From Fasciolopsis buskii (Eukaryota > Platyhelminthes > Trematoda > Plagiorchiida > Fasciolidae), in contig LUCM01001947.1 of assembly GCA_008360955.1 (NCBI GenBank), forward strand, positions 141,710 to 205,709: 64,000 bases of DNA, given 5' to 3'. The translations under genes and the position numbers were made by a program. Under the pieces are notes generated by a model, which saw nothing but the letters and a program-made list of their open reading frames with translations, ran no database searches and was not told the DNA's origin. Positions 13,449-25,902 of the stretch are shown piece by piece (position 1 is the first letter of the stretch; the number at the start of each line of letters is the position of its first letter).

Positions 13449-14961
13449 GGGAGTGCTGTGTATTTTGAAAGTAGAAAGCTAACACCGTATCTGCATATCT
13501 CAATTGCCGAACGATCCAGCGCCGGTGCATCGTTATTCAGCAAGGTAATGACATCGGCCAAGAATTTTGATCTCATTCAATAGTTTGCGTAATCTTTATG
13601 TTCAGAATGAAACAAAAAATTAGGAAGGCAAAAGAAAGCATCCGACTTAAGTATAAGGGATTTAGATAAGAGAACGATCCGCAGGTTTTGTTAGAGACAT
13701 TGCGCTATCAACCGATCGATTTGAGCCGCATCCTGACACATTATCTATATTATTGTTTACCGCGTCTTATTGTATTCCAACGTAATCAATCTACAATAAT
13801 TAAAACGGAGAACCGCAGCATATGTGGTTTTTTTAATGCGTCATGCTTGATCTGTCCAATTCGGACAGCTACAATTCCGTTGCAGAATATGTGCAGCAAG
13901 GTTGTCAACCCAAACAGAAATTGCACACTTCCTAACAGTGCAGTCAGTTACCACTCGTAAGTTTATTTACAATATATCTTGCTGAAGAGATTCCGGGGCC
14001 TACTAGACTTCTACCTCATCGTTACGTCTGGTATGATTCCTATCGTCTTGAATTTGTGCGTTTCCTGTTAACTTGAGAATCGTTTCTTTGGGCTCAGTTA
14101 TCGGGAAGTATTGCGTGTAACTGATAACAAATTTTTCAACTAACTGCCTTTCAGATGTCAGTCTTGAAGCGCAGACCTCAGGTTATCTAGTCAATCCTAT
14201 GTTTTCTAAGCATTTGGGCTTCAGCAGTGGGATGTCCATTTTTACTTCATTATCAGATTGCTATTGATTAAACGAGTCTATCATCCGAACCAACGGGTAT
14301 TGAACTAGAACACTACATTTATAGAGAGCGAATCCAATCTCCCAGTTCATACTTTGCTAGGAAAATACGCACAGATTTGAGAGTGGAATTTGGTTGCCGC
14401 CAATGTCAGTCTCTAGCAGGATTTTGGAAATTAATATTCAACTCGTATCGCTCTAATCTAAAGGGTGAACTGGTGAGATATGCAGGTTAAGAACCTAGTA
14501 CTGGGTGCCGTTTTATAGCTTTTTTATCTCAGTCCAATAGACTTGCTTGGTTGGGGCGGATGTTGCTTATGTCGAGCAAGTGAACACTGTATCGTATTCC
14601 GCTTTCCGTTCTTCCAACGGAATGCAGAAAGGCACATGGATGTCAACAGATGATATGATAGCCTCTGGGATGAGAAAATGTACATCGAGTTTTGTCAGTG
14701 TGGGTAACTTGTGTCTGCTTGTTGGATTTCAAAATATCCGTACATGAGCTGGCTGGAATTGCTGATAGGCATGGAGGCCATTTGTGAACTGGCGATTTTG
14801 TTTTCATTTTCTATCGCATCAGAATGATCGAAAGCAAGTGCATTTGTAGAGGTAAAGTGTATTATGTGTACTGGCAAAAACAATGTTCTTTTGCTTTCCT
14901 GCCTAAGTCAGTCTACTATCTGCCACCACTGCATATTCATTTTTCCTAGTGCAACTTATAT
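13449..14961. other. No supported gene
   Basis: Non-coding sequence between the membrane-protein ORF and the acidic array. Short frames occur on both strands only. Confidence 0.4.
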
Positions 14962-15921
14962 TTGAGAGAGAAAAGCACCGGGCAGAAGGGCATACCCTTT
15001 CGACTAACATTGAAGTATGATGATGAGGATGATGAAGATAATGATTACGATGACAAAGATTCAGATGATGAAGATTCGGATTATTATTATGATGATGACG
15101 ATTTTGATGTTGATGCTGATGATGACGTTGCTGCTGATGTTAATTACTATTCAGTTGTTGATGATAAAGATGATCATGTTAACAATGAATATGATGACGA
15201 TGATGTTGATGATGATTGTTATTATTACCGGAATGGTAAAGATGATGATGATGATGAAGGTGAAGAAGACGCTGATGATGTTGATGCGAATAAAAATGAT
15301 GAGGATTATTCGGACGATGAGGTTTATTATGCGGATACTGATGGTGATGATGACGATGCTGAAGGTAGTGATACTGATTAGGAGGATTTGAATGGTGACG
15401 TTGACGATGATAGCAATGCTGATGCTCACGATTCCAATGATGAAGTTCACGTTGAAGGTGAACTGATGGTGTTTCGAATCAAGATGATGCAGATGCTGAT
15501 CATGCTAAAAACTTGGATGAGGATGGTGAGAATGAATCTAATGAAAAGGATTCCAATGATAATGATTTGGATCATGATGATTCGGATGATGAAGACGGAG
15601 AACATGACGATTATGATAACGACGATGATGGCGATGGTCATTCGGACGATGCTGATAATTCTTATGATGACGAATAGGGCGAAGACACTGGTAGTGATGA
15701 TGATTACGATGATGATGGCTATAACGGTGTCGTTTGTGGTGATCATGCTGATGATGGTGATAAGGAAAATGATGATGATACGGAAAATGATGATGCTGAA
15801 GGTGATGAATATCATGATGAAGACCATGATGTTGATGATGTTGACGACGATGACGGTAATGTTGCTAATAATGTGTCGGATGATAATGACGACGGTGAAA
15901 CAGAAGACGATCATGGTGATG
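14962..15921 (+). repeat. Asp-rich GAT-type array, left part
   Basis: A period-3 tract dominated by GAT with GAC, GAA, AAT, TAT, GTT, GCT and GGT variants. It reads as an Asp/Glu/Asn-rich peptide. The first 139 codons are open to TAG at 15379-15381. The same frame resumes, shifts once at about 15460, meets another TAG at 15674-15676, and then runs to the LINE insertion at 15922. Substitutions fall on all three codon positions, which suggests a decayed trinucleotide array rather than conserved coding. Even so, very few indels occur in nearly 1 kb. It continues at 17372 beyond the insertion. It may be a relic of an acidic low-complexity protein or an expanded LINE tail. Confidence 0.75.
15914..15921 (+). 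repeat. Target-site duplication, left copy
   Basis: TGGTGATG, repeated exactly at 17364-17371 on the other side of the LINE insertion. Confidence 0.75.
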
Positions 15922-17363
15922 CGTCATCATCGTCATCATTGTTCAGCGTTAAATTGCAAGACAAGCCTCACTGACCTCTGCCTGTTCTCCAGAATTACCT
16001 ATTTCTATGAGAAGAGTGAATATCCAAGGGAAACAGGGAGTGGGCGCACGCAATACCTATACGGGACAAGATAAGACTCTTTAAGCGGCCAACACACGGC
16101 CAGCTAGTTGACGATTCTTTCGGACCCCAACCACGAAGGAGACGTGAGACACCTACTTTTCCTTTGTTCGCTGTACATTTTCTCATCCCACGTTGTCACG
16201 CCATCTGTTGACCTCCAGATGGCTTCTTCCTTTCATTGATGGGAATACAAAATAGGGCACGATGTGGAAAAAGTGTTCTGAACCGATCACTCCACCCAAT
16301 CTCAGTGATATTACGTAGACATCGGTGATCGAAAACTTCCAAGAGACGAACAGGTTCCGTATGCATACTCCATGCCTCGCAATCGTACAACAGAACTGAA
16401 CGCACTACAGCACAGTACGCACGACCTTTCAACTTCAGTGAAATATCAGGCCGAGGCCACAAGTGCTTTAGCCCAGCATAAGCTGCTCAAGCTTTGGATA
16501 TACGCCCGCAAAACCTTTACTGTCCATCTACGATCGTTCGACATGCAGTAAGTAGAACGGTCCACATTCACCAGTGCCTCTTCATCCACTCCCAAGTTCG
16601 GATCTACTGTAGTCCAGTCTTGTGATAGCATCTTGCACCTTGAAGATGCAAAGCACATGCCGGACCAAGCTACAACCTTCGAGATGTTATCTGGTGCACG
16701 CTGTGCATGGCTTGCCGATTCGAACAGGCACACGACGTCATCGGCGTAATCTAAGTCGCATAGCTTCTCACCATTTCCCAAATCGACTCCTACATCTTGG
16801 AGACCTCCTAAAGCGTCTCCCATCACCTCGTCCGTGTCGAAATTGATCAGGAATGGAGAGATGAGACACCCTTGTCGAACGCCACTAGTCGTTCCAAATG
16901 GACTTGACAGGTCACCATATATTTTCATGCAACCATAAGTATGCGAGTGCAATGCTCGCAACAGGTTCACGAGTTTCATTAGCATACCCTTCCCGTAGAG
17001 AGAGCACCGAAAAGTGCCGTCTGATTTATTGAGTCGAACGCGCCTTTCAAGTCGATAAATACTACATTTGTAGGGCGGCGGCGCTTGTGGTACTTTTCCA
17101 GTAACCCCAGAAGAGTAAAAATCCGATCGACACCACCGTGACCAGGACGAAATCTGGACTGCTGTTCGCGGATAGTACTCTTGCGAACCGGTGTCAAACG
17201 GCATTATTATGGAATCTAAGACCTCAGTAACTGTCGGAACTAAGCTAATGCCACAATGATTACTACAGTCACTGTGTGCCCTTCTTGAAGATGGCTACAA
17301 TTAGTAACTTACCCACGATATCGAAACGCGTCCCTCGCTGCAAACGTCAGGAGTAAAGGGGAT
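15922..17363 (-). mobile_element. 5'-truncated RTE-like LINE (reverse transcriptase)
   Basis: Reading the minus strand from 17340, it begins with an eroded IVPIF-like segment. Next come a fingers motif (QQSRFRPGHGGVDRIF), a palm motif (FIDLKGAFDSIN), SGVRQGC, and the catalytic box YADDVVCLFE (YADD at 16737-16748). The thumb region follows (DISLKLKGRAYCAVVRSVLL) and then a 3' UTR shared with 63835-63939. The 3' end is a short ATGATG-type tail (TCATCATCGTCATCAT on the plus strand). At least two frameshifts (near 16460-16480 and 16980) and stops make it non-functional. The endonuclease half is missing. The 8-bp flanking repeat and truncated 5' end fit target-primed reverse transcription. The clade assignment is by motif style only. 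Confidence 0.85.
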
Positions 17364-17371
17364 TGGTGATG
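17364..17371 (+). repeat. Target-site duplication, right copy
   Basis: TGGTGATG, matching 15914-15921. Removing the LINE and one copy restores an in-frame run of GAT-type codons. Confidence 0.75.
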
Positions 17372-17702
17372 ACGATGATTCCGATGTTGATAATAAAAAT
17401 GCTTCGCATGGCGATGATGACGATGAGGTGTTAACGGTGTTGATGCTGATTAGGATGAAAATGGTCCCGAAGAGGTTGATGAACACGAAGATGGTTTTGA
17501 TGACGGTAATAAGGATCATTCAGCTAATAATGCTGTTGTTGATGCATTTAATGATGATAATGACGATTCAAGCGATGATGATGGTTCGCATATTTATGAA
17601 GTTGATGAGGAAAATGATGTGCAGTCGGATGATAATGAGCATGATGATGATACTTAAGATGATTTGGGTGGCACCGATAATCCTGATGATGACAATCGTT
17701 AG
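17372..17702 (+). repeat. Asp-rich GAT-type array, right part
   Basis: A continuation of the array at 14962-15921. It begins GAC GAT GAT TCC GAT in the same frame as the left part, shifts once near 17432, and meets stops at 17451-17453 (TAG), 17655-17657 (TAA) and 17700-17702 (TAG). Composition is the same as the left part. Confidence 0.7.
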
Positions 17703-19715
17703 ATTTTCTCCGTCGTACACATCCTACGTATTAAGTTTCCCCATTAAATGAACCATTTTTATCTGAGTCTGCTGATTCCATCTCAGCCATTTTCTAAGAA
17801 AGCTGATGTTTCTCACAATTCAGCCTCGCTTTTATCGACCATCCCATCGGCTATTTTTCCTTGATTTACAGCATTCCCGACCACGGAAACAACTAGGCAA
17901 ATTATTATCGTAATGCCCTAAGGCTATCACCGGATTCTGGTCTTGAGCACGATCCCATCCTTAAGCTTACCAGATCATGTTGCCTGCATTATTTTGATAG
18001 CATTCCTTTTCTACTTCACTCGAACGACGCTCATTCATTGCTCACCTTTGTTAAGATCCCACTATCTACTTACCATAGATTATATTGTGCTGCTTGGTTG
18101 ATAAATAAGTTTCCCATTATTTCGGTCTCAACTTGCTTCTCGCATTTCGGAAAAGGTTGGTTTTCTGTTTTGTGCCGTACGTCTCTTTACTTCAGTCCGT
18201 CTGTTCTATTATCTAGAGTTCAAATCTTCTCCGCACTCAAAAACTACGATCGGATGTTTTTGAAGCTTCTCCTTTTCGTCTTCTTGGCTAGGTGCATTAC
18301 TAGGCCATTCGAATGACCCACGGCCTTTCCTTAAAAACCCTTCTTGCTTACTCATCATCTGTCGGTCCCTTCGGTTCCACTTATTTTTCTTCCTCGGAGA
18401 TTTCTTCTACATTTTATCTGCAAATAAACTCATCCTGCCTAACCCGTGCTCAAGCGACTAGCCACTATTGCCAGATTTTCATTTCATCTCGTTTGCAGTC
18501 TATCTCCCTAGTTGACAAGCTGTGAACAGCCTTCTTTCTTTTCGTTTCCTTATCCAAAAACGGCCATTTTTCCTATCTTCAAAAGCATGATGAACAAACT
18601 GCGTTTTACGTGAATTTTCACCTCAAGCTCTTTTACAAAATCTGTTAAGTGAAGTTTATCCCGCATACTGCATTTTGCTTGACGTATATTGACAAAGTCC
18701 TTCAACCTTTCGGCAGCTAATTACACAGTTGTTCCGAGACCATTTGGAATACCGTATTCCGTAAAATGCCATTGGTTGCAAGATGCGATCACTGTTAGGT
18801 ATGTTGTCATCGTGCGAACGAAATTCACACAATGTTCAACCTCCTACTGCACAGACAGGCGAACAAAGCGAACTTTCAAATTAATGAGCATTACCCTGGG
18901 AGTGTTGATGTGAGAGCGGAGTACAAAACTTCTGTATATTATGTCAAGGACCGAAGGCGACAAAGTTTGCAAAATGATAGTGAACCATGGTTTCGTGGAG
19001 AGTATGGTCCTCCGAACCTTTTGATGTCGGTTAGCAACAAATCATTTGGATATGGTCTAAACTTAAGCAGAAACTGTTCGTATATCTTGTTTTCACATTG
19101 GATTGAATTGTGCAAACAATCGAATTAAACTGACCTTATTCATCTGCTATACCGCATTGGGTCATGATGTCATTTTGATAGTCTGTCATGGAACAGCCTG
19201 GTCAAGTTCAAACTGCGGAGCAGCAAATGATCAGAAACATTTTCACAAAAGAAAATGCAAAACATTTAACCAGAAATTTCGGACATCAAAAAGATATTAA
19301 CAGAGTCGGGTGAACTACATGAGATGATCAACTACTACGTCAAACCCTGGTAACTGATGAAACTGAAGATGTCGACGGGTCGGACCATACTTAGCAGTCT
19401 GTCAACTGAACTGGGAATATAGCGTTACAGAATTCGGAAGCATTTCAAAAAGAAGTGCATCATGAATGGCATTGAAAACTGGTATGTACTTTCAAACTTA
19501 TAACTGATTAGAACGCCGTCAGTGTGTTTGGCTAGGAACGTTTTGCAGCAATAATTAGTTCGAAAATAAAAATGTAGATGAGAGGTAAAGAAGATAATAG
19601 GTCTGAAGAGAAATTCAGAATTGATGCTAATGGAAGCAAGCGCTTCGTTGTTCGTATGGTAAACCGCTCTTTGGCCGTGAAATAGTTCCGTATAAGCAAT
19701 GTAAAAATCACTGGT
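17703..19715. other. No supported gene; pyrimidine-rich plus strand
   Basis: From about 17990 to 18560 the plus strand is clearly T/C-rich, giving long hydrophobic-looking frames (18038-18316 and 18313-18525) that reflect composition rather than a known protein. The remainder is undistinguished. Confidence 0.4.
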
Positions 19716-19894
19716 AACTATAACCTTTAATTGTGAGTGACAATGTTAATAACACAGCGTTGTTGGTAGATGTAATGCGCCAACGTTTCGACTAACGTGG
19801 GTAGTCTTTCTCAAGGCAAGTTTTGCAATCAAATGCATCGATACACTCCTTACATCATTTGGTCCTGGTATTCACAAACTATAACCTTTCATTG
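19716..19894 (-). mobile_element. Hairpin repeat H, copy 1, with 18-bp flanking repeats
   Basis: A retroposed element of about 143 bp (19734-19876). It is flanked by 18-bp direct repeats (19716-19733 and 19877-19894) that differ at one base. On the minus strand the core reads GAGAAA, a stem of about 7 bp (GACTACC with a CAC loop, here with one mismatch), then GAAACGTTGGC. Related copies are at 25903-26003, 35980-36072, 36266-36358 and 41634-41674. The stem followed by GAAAC resembles half of a hammerhead ribozyme, as found in Penelope-like element terminal repeats, but the CUGANGA half is not intact. Confidence 0.65.
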
Positions 19895-21955
19895 CTGGAA
19901 AACGTCTGATACGTCAATGCAGATAAAATCGTGCAAACAGTCAAGAAGATCGGCGGGTCAGCAATTTGACAAATAGTTCTGCTTCCATTCCACTCGTCAC
20001 GGGTAACTTCCCAATTTGGTGGCTTTCAACTAGCAGGTAACTCCGCGTAAAGCAAACCGAAAAATTATCGAGTTTGCAAAGTAAATAACCAGAATACTAT
20101 TGTTGCTATCATCGCAAATTCGAGAAGTTTTATCGGATTCGATCAAGTGGAAAGGAAACGAAGTTTCCAAGTAAGGAAATAGTCCAAACTTGACTATAGT
20201 GCACACATCAAGTTTGAACAGGAAGAAAATGGACGTTTCGATACAGGAATGAACAGGTTTTGCAAACAGTCTGTCTTGGGGAGATATACTTGGTGGCGAA
20301 AAATGTTCACCGGCATTTAGGCTTTTTTCTAAAACCAGAGCAAAATCCCAACTATCCGGTTGGTCTGAATTCGCCTCGAGTGCTTTTCATCTGATTTCGG
20401 AAAAGCTGTTTGAATTGTCTTCATTTCTGTTTCCGACGTGAGTTGAAGTGCTGCCATATTTCCGCCCATGTGGTAAGATCCGTGAGGAGAGCGAAACGGT
20501 GCACACCTGAACGCGGAGTTTTCGGATTTGACAAAATAACTATTCTGCCAGAACTTCTTCATTATTGAATTAGAAGTGTCAATTCTCGTGCCAGGATCAC
20601 AGATGGTATATTAATCTGATTGGATCAGAAAATAGATGGCCCACTAGGACGGTGGTTGTTGGGTTCGTCACTGCAACAGGCTTTTCCTGTAACGACTTTC
20701 TTCGCACTGCAGATTCAGTGAGCCTTTTAGTATACTTGTTATTCGGAGGAAAATGACAATATTATTTTGGCTACCTATGACGACAGGCGTGAACTGCACA
20801 ACTTACAAAATCTGATTAAAATTGGAGGCACATTTACACAATGAACTCCATGCCGGTTTGGCCTCAAGGTCATGGTAGCCACTCTTCATACGGTTTGACT
20901 AATAAACTTATCAGCACATGTAAATATCATTAGAACAAAGACACGGGGGGACAGCTTCATGTTTAATGCCGTCCATAGAGTGAAGACATCGGAATGAACT
21001 ATTTATGCTACCAAAATTGGTTAGGGCTTTGACGGTTAATCACCAGTCTTTGAGTACGGATGAAAACAAACGTTTCACTTGGAATAACTCAGTTTCTTGT
21101 CCCAACGGCCAGCAGTATCGCAAAGGAATGCGTTCGGATATTTTATAATATAGCTATTTTCCATTTCCATTTTTACAAATAAAGTCTACCTGGATTCACC
21201 AATACACTCGGTGATGAGGGCAAACGTCGAAATTGATATTAATGCATAAGTAGCACGTTGCTTTTTTGTCTGGTTGGATCTGTCACAATCAGGTTAGTTA
21301 TTTCCGACTGAAGGAAATAGTGCGGTGTTAGTCTGTGTGCACCAGTGTGTCCTTAGATTATCGAATATTGATATGTTTTATTTCTTCTGTGACTTGTCAG
21401 AACAGGGATTTGAGAAACATGAGAATCTTAAATAATCAAGCGAACAAGCTCCGTTTGTAATTTCACATGATCAAGGCTTATTTCAGGTTCACACCTACGT
21501 CACATTGGTTCAGAACCACGGAAACCGACTCTCATTTTCGTGCACCTCGTTAACGTTGACAGCTTAAATTGATCTGAATGCATTGCACTAAATGCGTTCC
21601 AGTTGATCGAGCTGAACATCGTGGTCATTAGCTTGTTTATGCTGTTAACCAGGGCTGCAGGCTACAGATGATTCCTTGACTCCGTGGGCCCGCAAAAACA
21701 AACGCGAGGGATCTTGTCTCTTATGCTCATGATTACCATTTTCAGAATAGAAAACGTTCAATATTGTCCAATCCGATTCTTTTCTCACGTCAGTTCCACG
21801 AGATTCTATGGAAAGCAGCTACTGAGTAGATGGTGCAGATTATACTGTTGAAGGCAGAGGACAGATGGCTGCCAACTAAACTGATGGCTGCTAATGCAGA
21901 AATCGAGTAACGGCAATCACGTTCCATTTCCTTTTAATGATAATCATGTATTTTT
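19895..21955. other. No supported gene
   Basis: Non-coding. The only frame over 70 codons (20329-20562, minus) has no recognisable content. Confidence 0.45.
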
Positions 21956-21959
21956 GACC

Positions 21960-22126
21960 TTATTTAGCCTTGTTTATTAATGAAACGACAATGTGCATCA
22001 TTTTCGGAAAGGAAGCTTCGGTCGAAAGAACTCTGGCAACTGGGGAAGCTGGCCGGTGGTGGGATGAATTGAAACCTCGAATTTCATGATGAAAAGCCAT
22101 GACGTTGACCGCTTGTCCGCCGGCGA
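21960..22126 (-). mobile_element. tRNA-derived SINE, family 1, copy 1 (diverged)
   Basis: Aligned with 26467-26639, 40858-41016 and 63323-63491. It shares the tail words TTTATTAATGAAACGACAATG and AACTGGGGAAG and the order B-box region then A-box region on the minus strand. It is more diverged than the other copies, and the B box is eroded. Confidence 0.5.
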
Positions 22127-22446
22127 TTTCAACTATAATCCGATGTTTAGGGACAGTTGATGATTTTTGGCCTGATGAACTCTAAATTTCGAATGAAACA
22201 GTGCGATTGACCAACGATTCATTTCAAAACACCTGGGTGCTTGGTTTGCTCGTTGTGTAAGTGAGGAGTGGGCTGTAGTTACTGAATGAAGAATAAGATC
22301 CAATAACTGAGAGATTGGCTTTACTTACAGCCGCGAAATCGTGTCTCACGGAATTAGGTCGCGCTTCGGGAGATAACTTTTGACTAAGCAAATGTCTATG
22401 AGAATGGAAATCTTAAGTGTGCCATGTTTATGTTTGATAAACGACT

Positions 22447-22518
22447 GGGATTCAGCTTTAGCTGGTAAGATTTCCGACTCACAGACGTTCATCCGATGTT
22501 CGAATCCTACGAAGTCCC
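22447..22518 (+). pseudogene. tRNA-like sequence (degenerate)
   Basis: A 72-nt stretch with GGGA...TCCC ends, a D-arm-like TTTAGCTGGTAAG and a clear B-box core (GTTCGAATCC) before GAAGTCCC. The T stem has mismatches and no convincing anticodon stem forms. It is a tRNA pseudogene or the head of a SINE, not a working tRNA. Confidence 0.45.
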
Positions 22519-25500
22519 AAGTAACTGCGTTTTTAGCCACTTCCAATTATACATTCACCATGAAGAACTACTTTGAAAAACTGTTATAAATCGATCCTAT
22601 AACTGTCGGGGTCCACTATCGACGGAGATTAACCATGTCGAAACCAGATGCGAGCAGAAATTTAGCTTGTAGATTGTCGAGAATCTTGGACAAAGTAAAA
22701 TGGTAAAATAATTGCGCATCATTTTTTCTCACTTTCAACCGGGCTTTGGTGTTCCCTTTTTCCAGGTCACAGAACAAGCTTTATCTCCCCGGCAAATCAA
22801 ATGGGCACACTATAATGCACACAGAGAGTTCACCGCAAGCATTATGAGTTGCAGACACCAATGAAAATAGTCTACTACATCATCTGAAACAGATAGTCCC
22901 CTTGATCAATTTGAATAGAACGGACAGATTGGAATCCGCGCTTTCTAATACGTCATCCGCGAGCAAATTGTTTGTCGTGACGGGCAAACAGGAGTTTCAT
23001 TGACACTTTTCTAGCAAAGGCAGACAAGAGCTTGGAATCTGAAATGATGGGAAGATAGAAAGCTCATGGGATAGTCTATCTGGTTGAACTAAGAAAGGGC
23101 ACATGTTTGTACAGTATACTATGCTACATATTTTGTGATAATTCTCATTCAATAATTCATTGACCGACGGGTTTAAGTCGCACCTAACAGCAAAAATGGC
23201 TTACCAGATCTGCAAGGGAAACTGGTCTCAAGCATACTTCGGATTAATCTCAGAAACTATTCAACAATCTGAGTAAAACGAATAGAAAACAAACCGAGTG
23301 CTAATAGCATTCGTTTTAATTTTCTCAATTTTGCCTACAAAACTATTTAGATTTTGTTGACATGAAGGACTAAACCTAACGCGATTCACGAAAGCCACGG
23401 AGATTAAAAGAAATTCTTGCGGCTCCCAATTCCTTTATTCTATCCATTTCATTGGGGTTAATCAAGGGTTTTAGTGTGCAAAATCATGCATCGATGCCGT
23501 CACATCCAGGGGAAATTACACAAGACAACTTAATGGAGCAAGTTCTAGATTCATGGGGGAAAAGTTTAATTATTTTCTGTCCAAAAAATCGTTCAAATAA
23601 CAATGTAGACGTGAGATTTATTTTTACGAACAGAATGAACTACTAGAATTGTATTCGGGGGAGGGAGGTAACAGAGATTGTGTAAACATTCATGCCGACA
23701 GTCCGTTCACTTGTTCCACCATCCAAAAGACCATTCTGGTCACCCATTATGAAACTGCTTAAATCACTTAATTGTGATTTCACGACGTCGAAATTATTTC
23801 AAGATGTGGAAAAATGCCTTCCTGTTTATCTATTACACTTTTAGCTTCCTTATTAACAAAAAGATAATATACATTATTTTTCAAGAAGCACTGTCTAAGC
23901 CAAAAAAGAACTGCCATTTGGAGAAATTGGTGTTGATCGGCGGTGGGCGACTCCAGCCCAAGACCTTCAGGTCGAAGCGTTATGATGTTGACATTTTGAC
24001 CAGCCCAGTCAAATAATGATGGTTATCCATGATTTTGTGTTCGCAACTAATCCACTAAAGCCAGTGGATCAATAAGGGCCACATAATTCAGCACTATACA
24101 ACTAAAAGCTTTTTGAACGCGGCACGAAAAAATCGAATTCAATGACGACTCACGATAAGCGAGAAAAGGGAAGAGGATATATGTTTGAAAATGAACAAAT
24201 TATTAGGGTGATACATGACTACTGAAGGCCCAGTTTACAAGTTTGGGTAGAGGAGCAAGAATAATATAGTGTATGGAATAGGAATATGAAATAGAGACGG
24301 TAACGGCGACGCGAAACGAGACAAAAAGCAAAAGAGAGAAAGGATAAACACTTCGGGTGAATGAAATTACAGAACGACTGATAGCAAAGAAGGACAATCC
24401 TTACATACAGCAAAGCTTGAAAGTAGAGAATTTTGGATGATCGAACGAGTTAGCATCAGAGGATGGTAAGATATAGGCAAACAGGTTTCAACACTCAGAG
24501 TGGTTGGCGAGTGGCATTACATAACCAGTGACGGCAAATGCAAGAAGCGAAACGAGAACGAAAATGTAGATTCCCAGACAATAATAACAACGCATCTAGG
24601 TATATGATAATTTCGTGTGACTAGAGAAGGGAAAGATAACAGAGAGCTGAGACAGTTGGAAATGACAAACGTTTGGATAATCATAGCTGCCAAGGTCAAG
24701 AAGTAAGTTCTGACCGTGGAACGACATGAAAAAGCAGTTATAGGTGTCAATGCAATAGGAAATCCACGGTTGATTACAGAATCACTGTATCTGTTTGGTT
24801 CTGAGTGTATCACCTGAAAACCCAGACTTGAAGGAGTTTAACTTTGGCAACGGAGATATCGAGAAATTAGCAACTAGTCCAACTGCGTTGCTATTGGAGA
24901 ACAAATGTCCACAGATGAACTACAGCTGACCAGGTGACCAGTAGAAGGGGTCACGTACCATAAATATAGCCTCTATACATGGATTGGATCGACGGATTGC
25001 AAACATCCCTTGAAATTATGACAAGCGTCAAGTCAAGTGAAATGGAATGGACGCTTTATGCACCCCCAAAAGCTAGGTATTCAGCCATCACATAACCGAA
25101 AGGCAGTTCAAAGTGAAGGAAAAACCTATACAATGAGTGCTTAGGAATATAGAATGGGTAGATATCTTCGCTCTAGGGCCCATTTAAGTGAAAATATTGA
25201 GGTTTCGGAGTATTTCAAGAATCTAGTCAAGTAGGGAACAGTAGAACACTTGAATGCTGGAGTACTTGCTTGGAGATGCTTATATTTGTAATGAGTGACA
25301 GAGGAGGAAATGCACTTCTCCAGGTGTTTGCATACAGAGTGGAAAGAGTCCATCATGTTCTTGTGTATAGCTTCTGACAATCTTTGGTGTGTTTGGAGAT
25401 GAAGCATTCAGAGAATAAATGTCTGGACAAACGAATACAAGAGGATGGGAACTTGGGGGATCCAGAAATTAATCTGAATGATCCAAGCAAACGGATCAAG

Positions 25501-25902
25501 ATAACATTTATCACTTGTGACTGAGATGCAGGAGCAAGCGCATCGGCGAGGGCATCTGTGGTCAAACTCGGCTCACTGTGGTTTTTGCCAAGGTTATTGG
25601 GGAAGTTTTACATGCGGTGTGCGATCGAGAACTGAACTGAGTCGGGATTTTCTGCGTGGAATCACGGTTATGGATCAATTCTGCTCGAAAAGACATCCAG
25701 TGGACAACAGTTTCCAGATATGCTTTAATGCCAGTCACTGATACTCGTACTAAAATTGCCTTTACTATAAGTTAGCCAAAGCTCGTTAGTAGCCTGCATT
25801 TTTCACTAGTTTCTGGGTGCATGGAATAACCGAAAGACGATTTTAAAGAAACTAACCAATACCGAAATGGCGGAGAAAGAAATTTAGGTTCTAAGCTCAG
25901 TG
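22519..25902. other. No supported gene
   Basis: Non-coding. From about 24190 to 24800 the plus strand is purine-rich, giving hydrophobic minus-strand frames (24203-24413, 24517-24813). 23930-24000 faintly resembles the SINE family 1 body. Nothing is firm. Confidence 0.4.

Noticed and set aside
15017..15914. Met-rich and Ile-rich frames over the GAT array
   Set aside because: These are the shifted and antisense readings of the GAT repeat.
14962..17702. A working gene for a giant Asp-rich protein
   Set aside because: Several in-frame stops, two frameshifts, a LINE insertion and substitutions at all codon positions. No start context or splice structure was found.
22447..22518. A functional tRNA gene
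   Set aside because: The B box is good, but the T stem is mismatched and no anticodon stem forms.
24190..24820. Membrane proteins encoded on the minus strand
   Set aside because: Hydrophobic frames result from a purine-rich plus strand. Multiple overlapping frames look alike.
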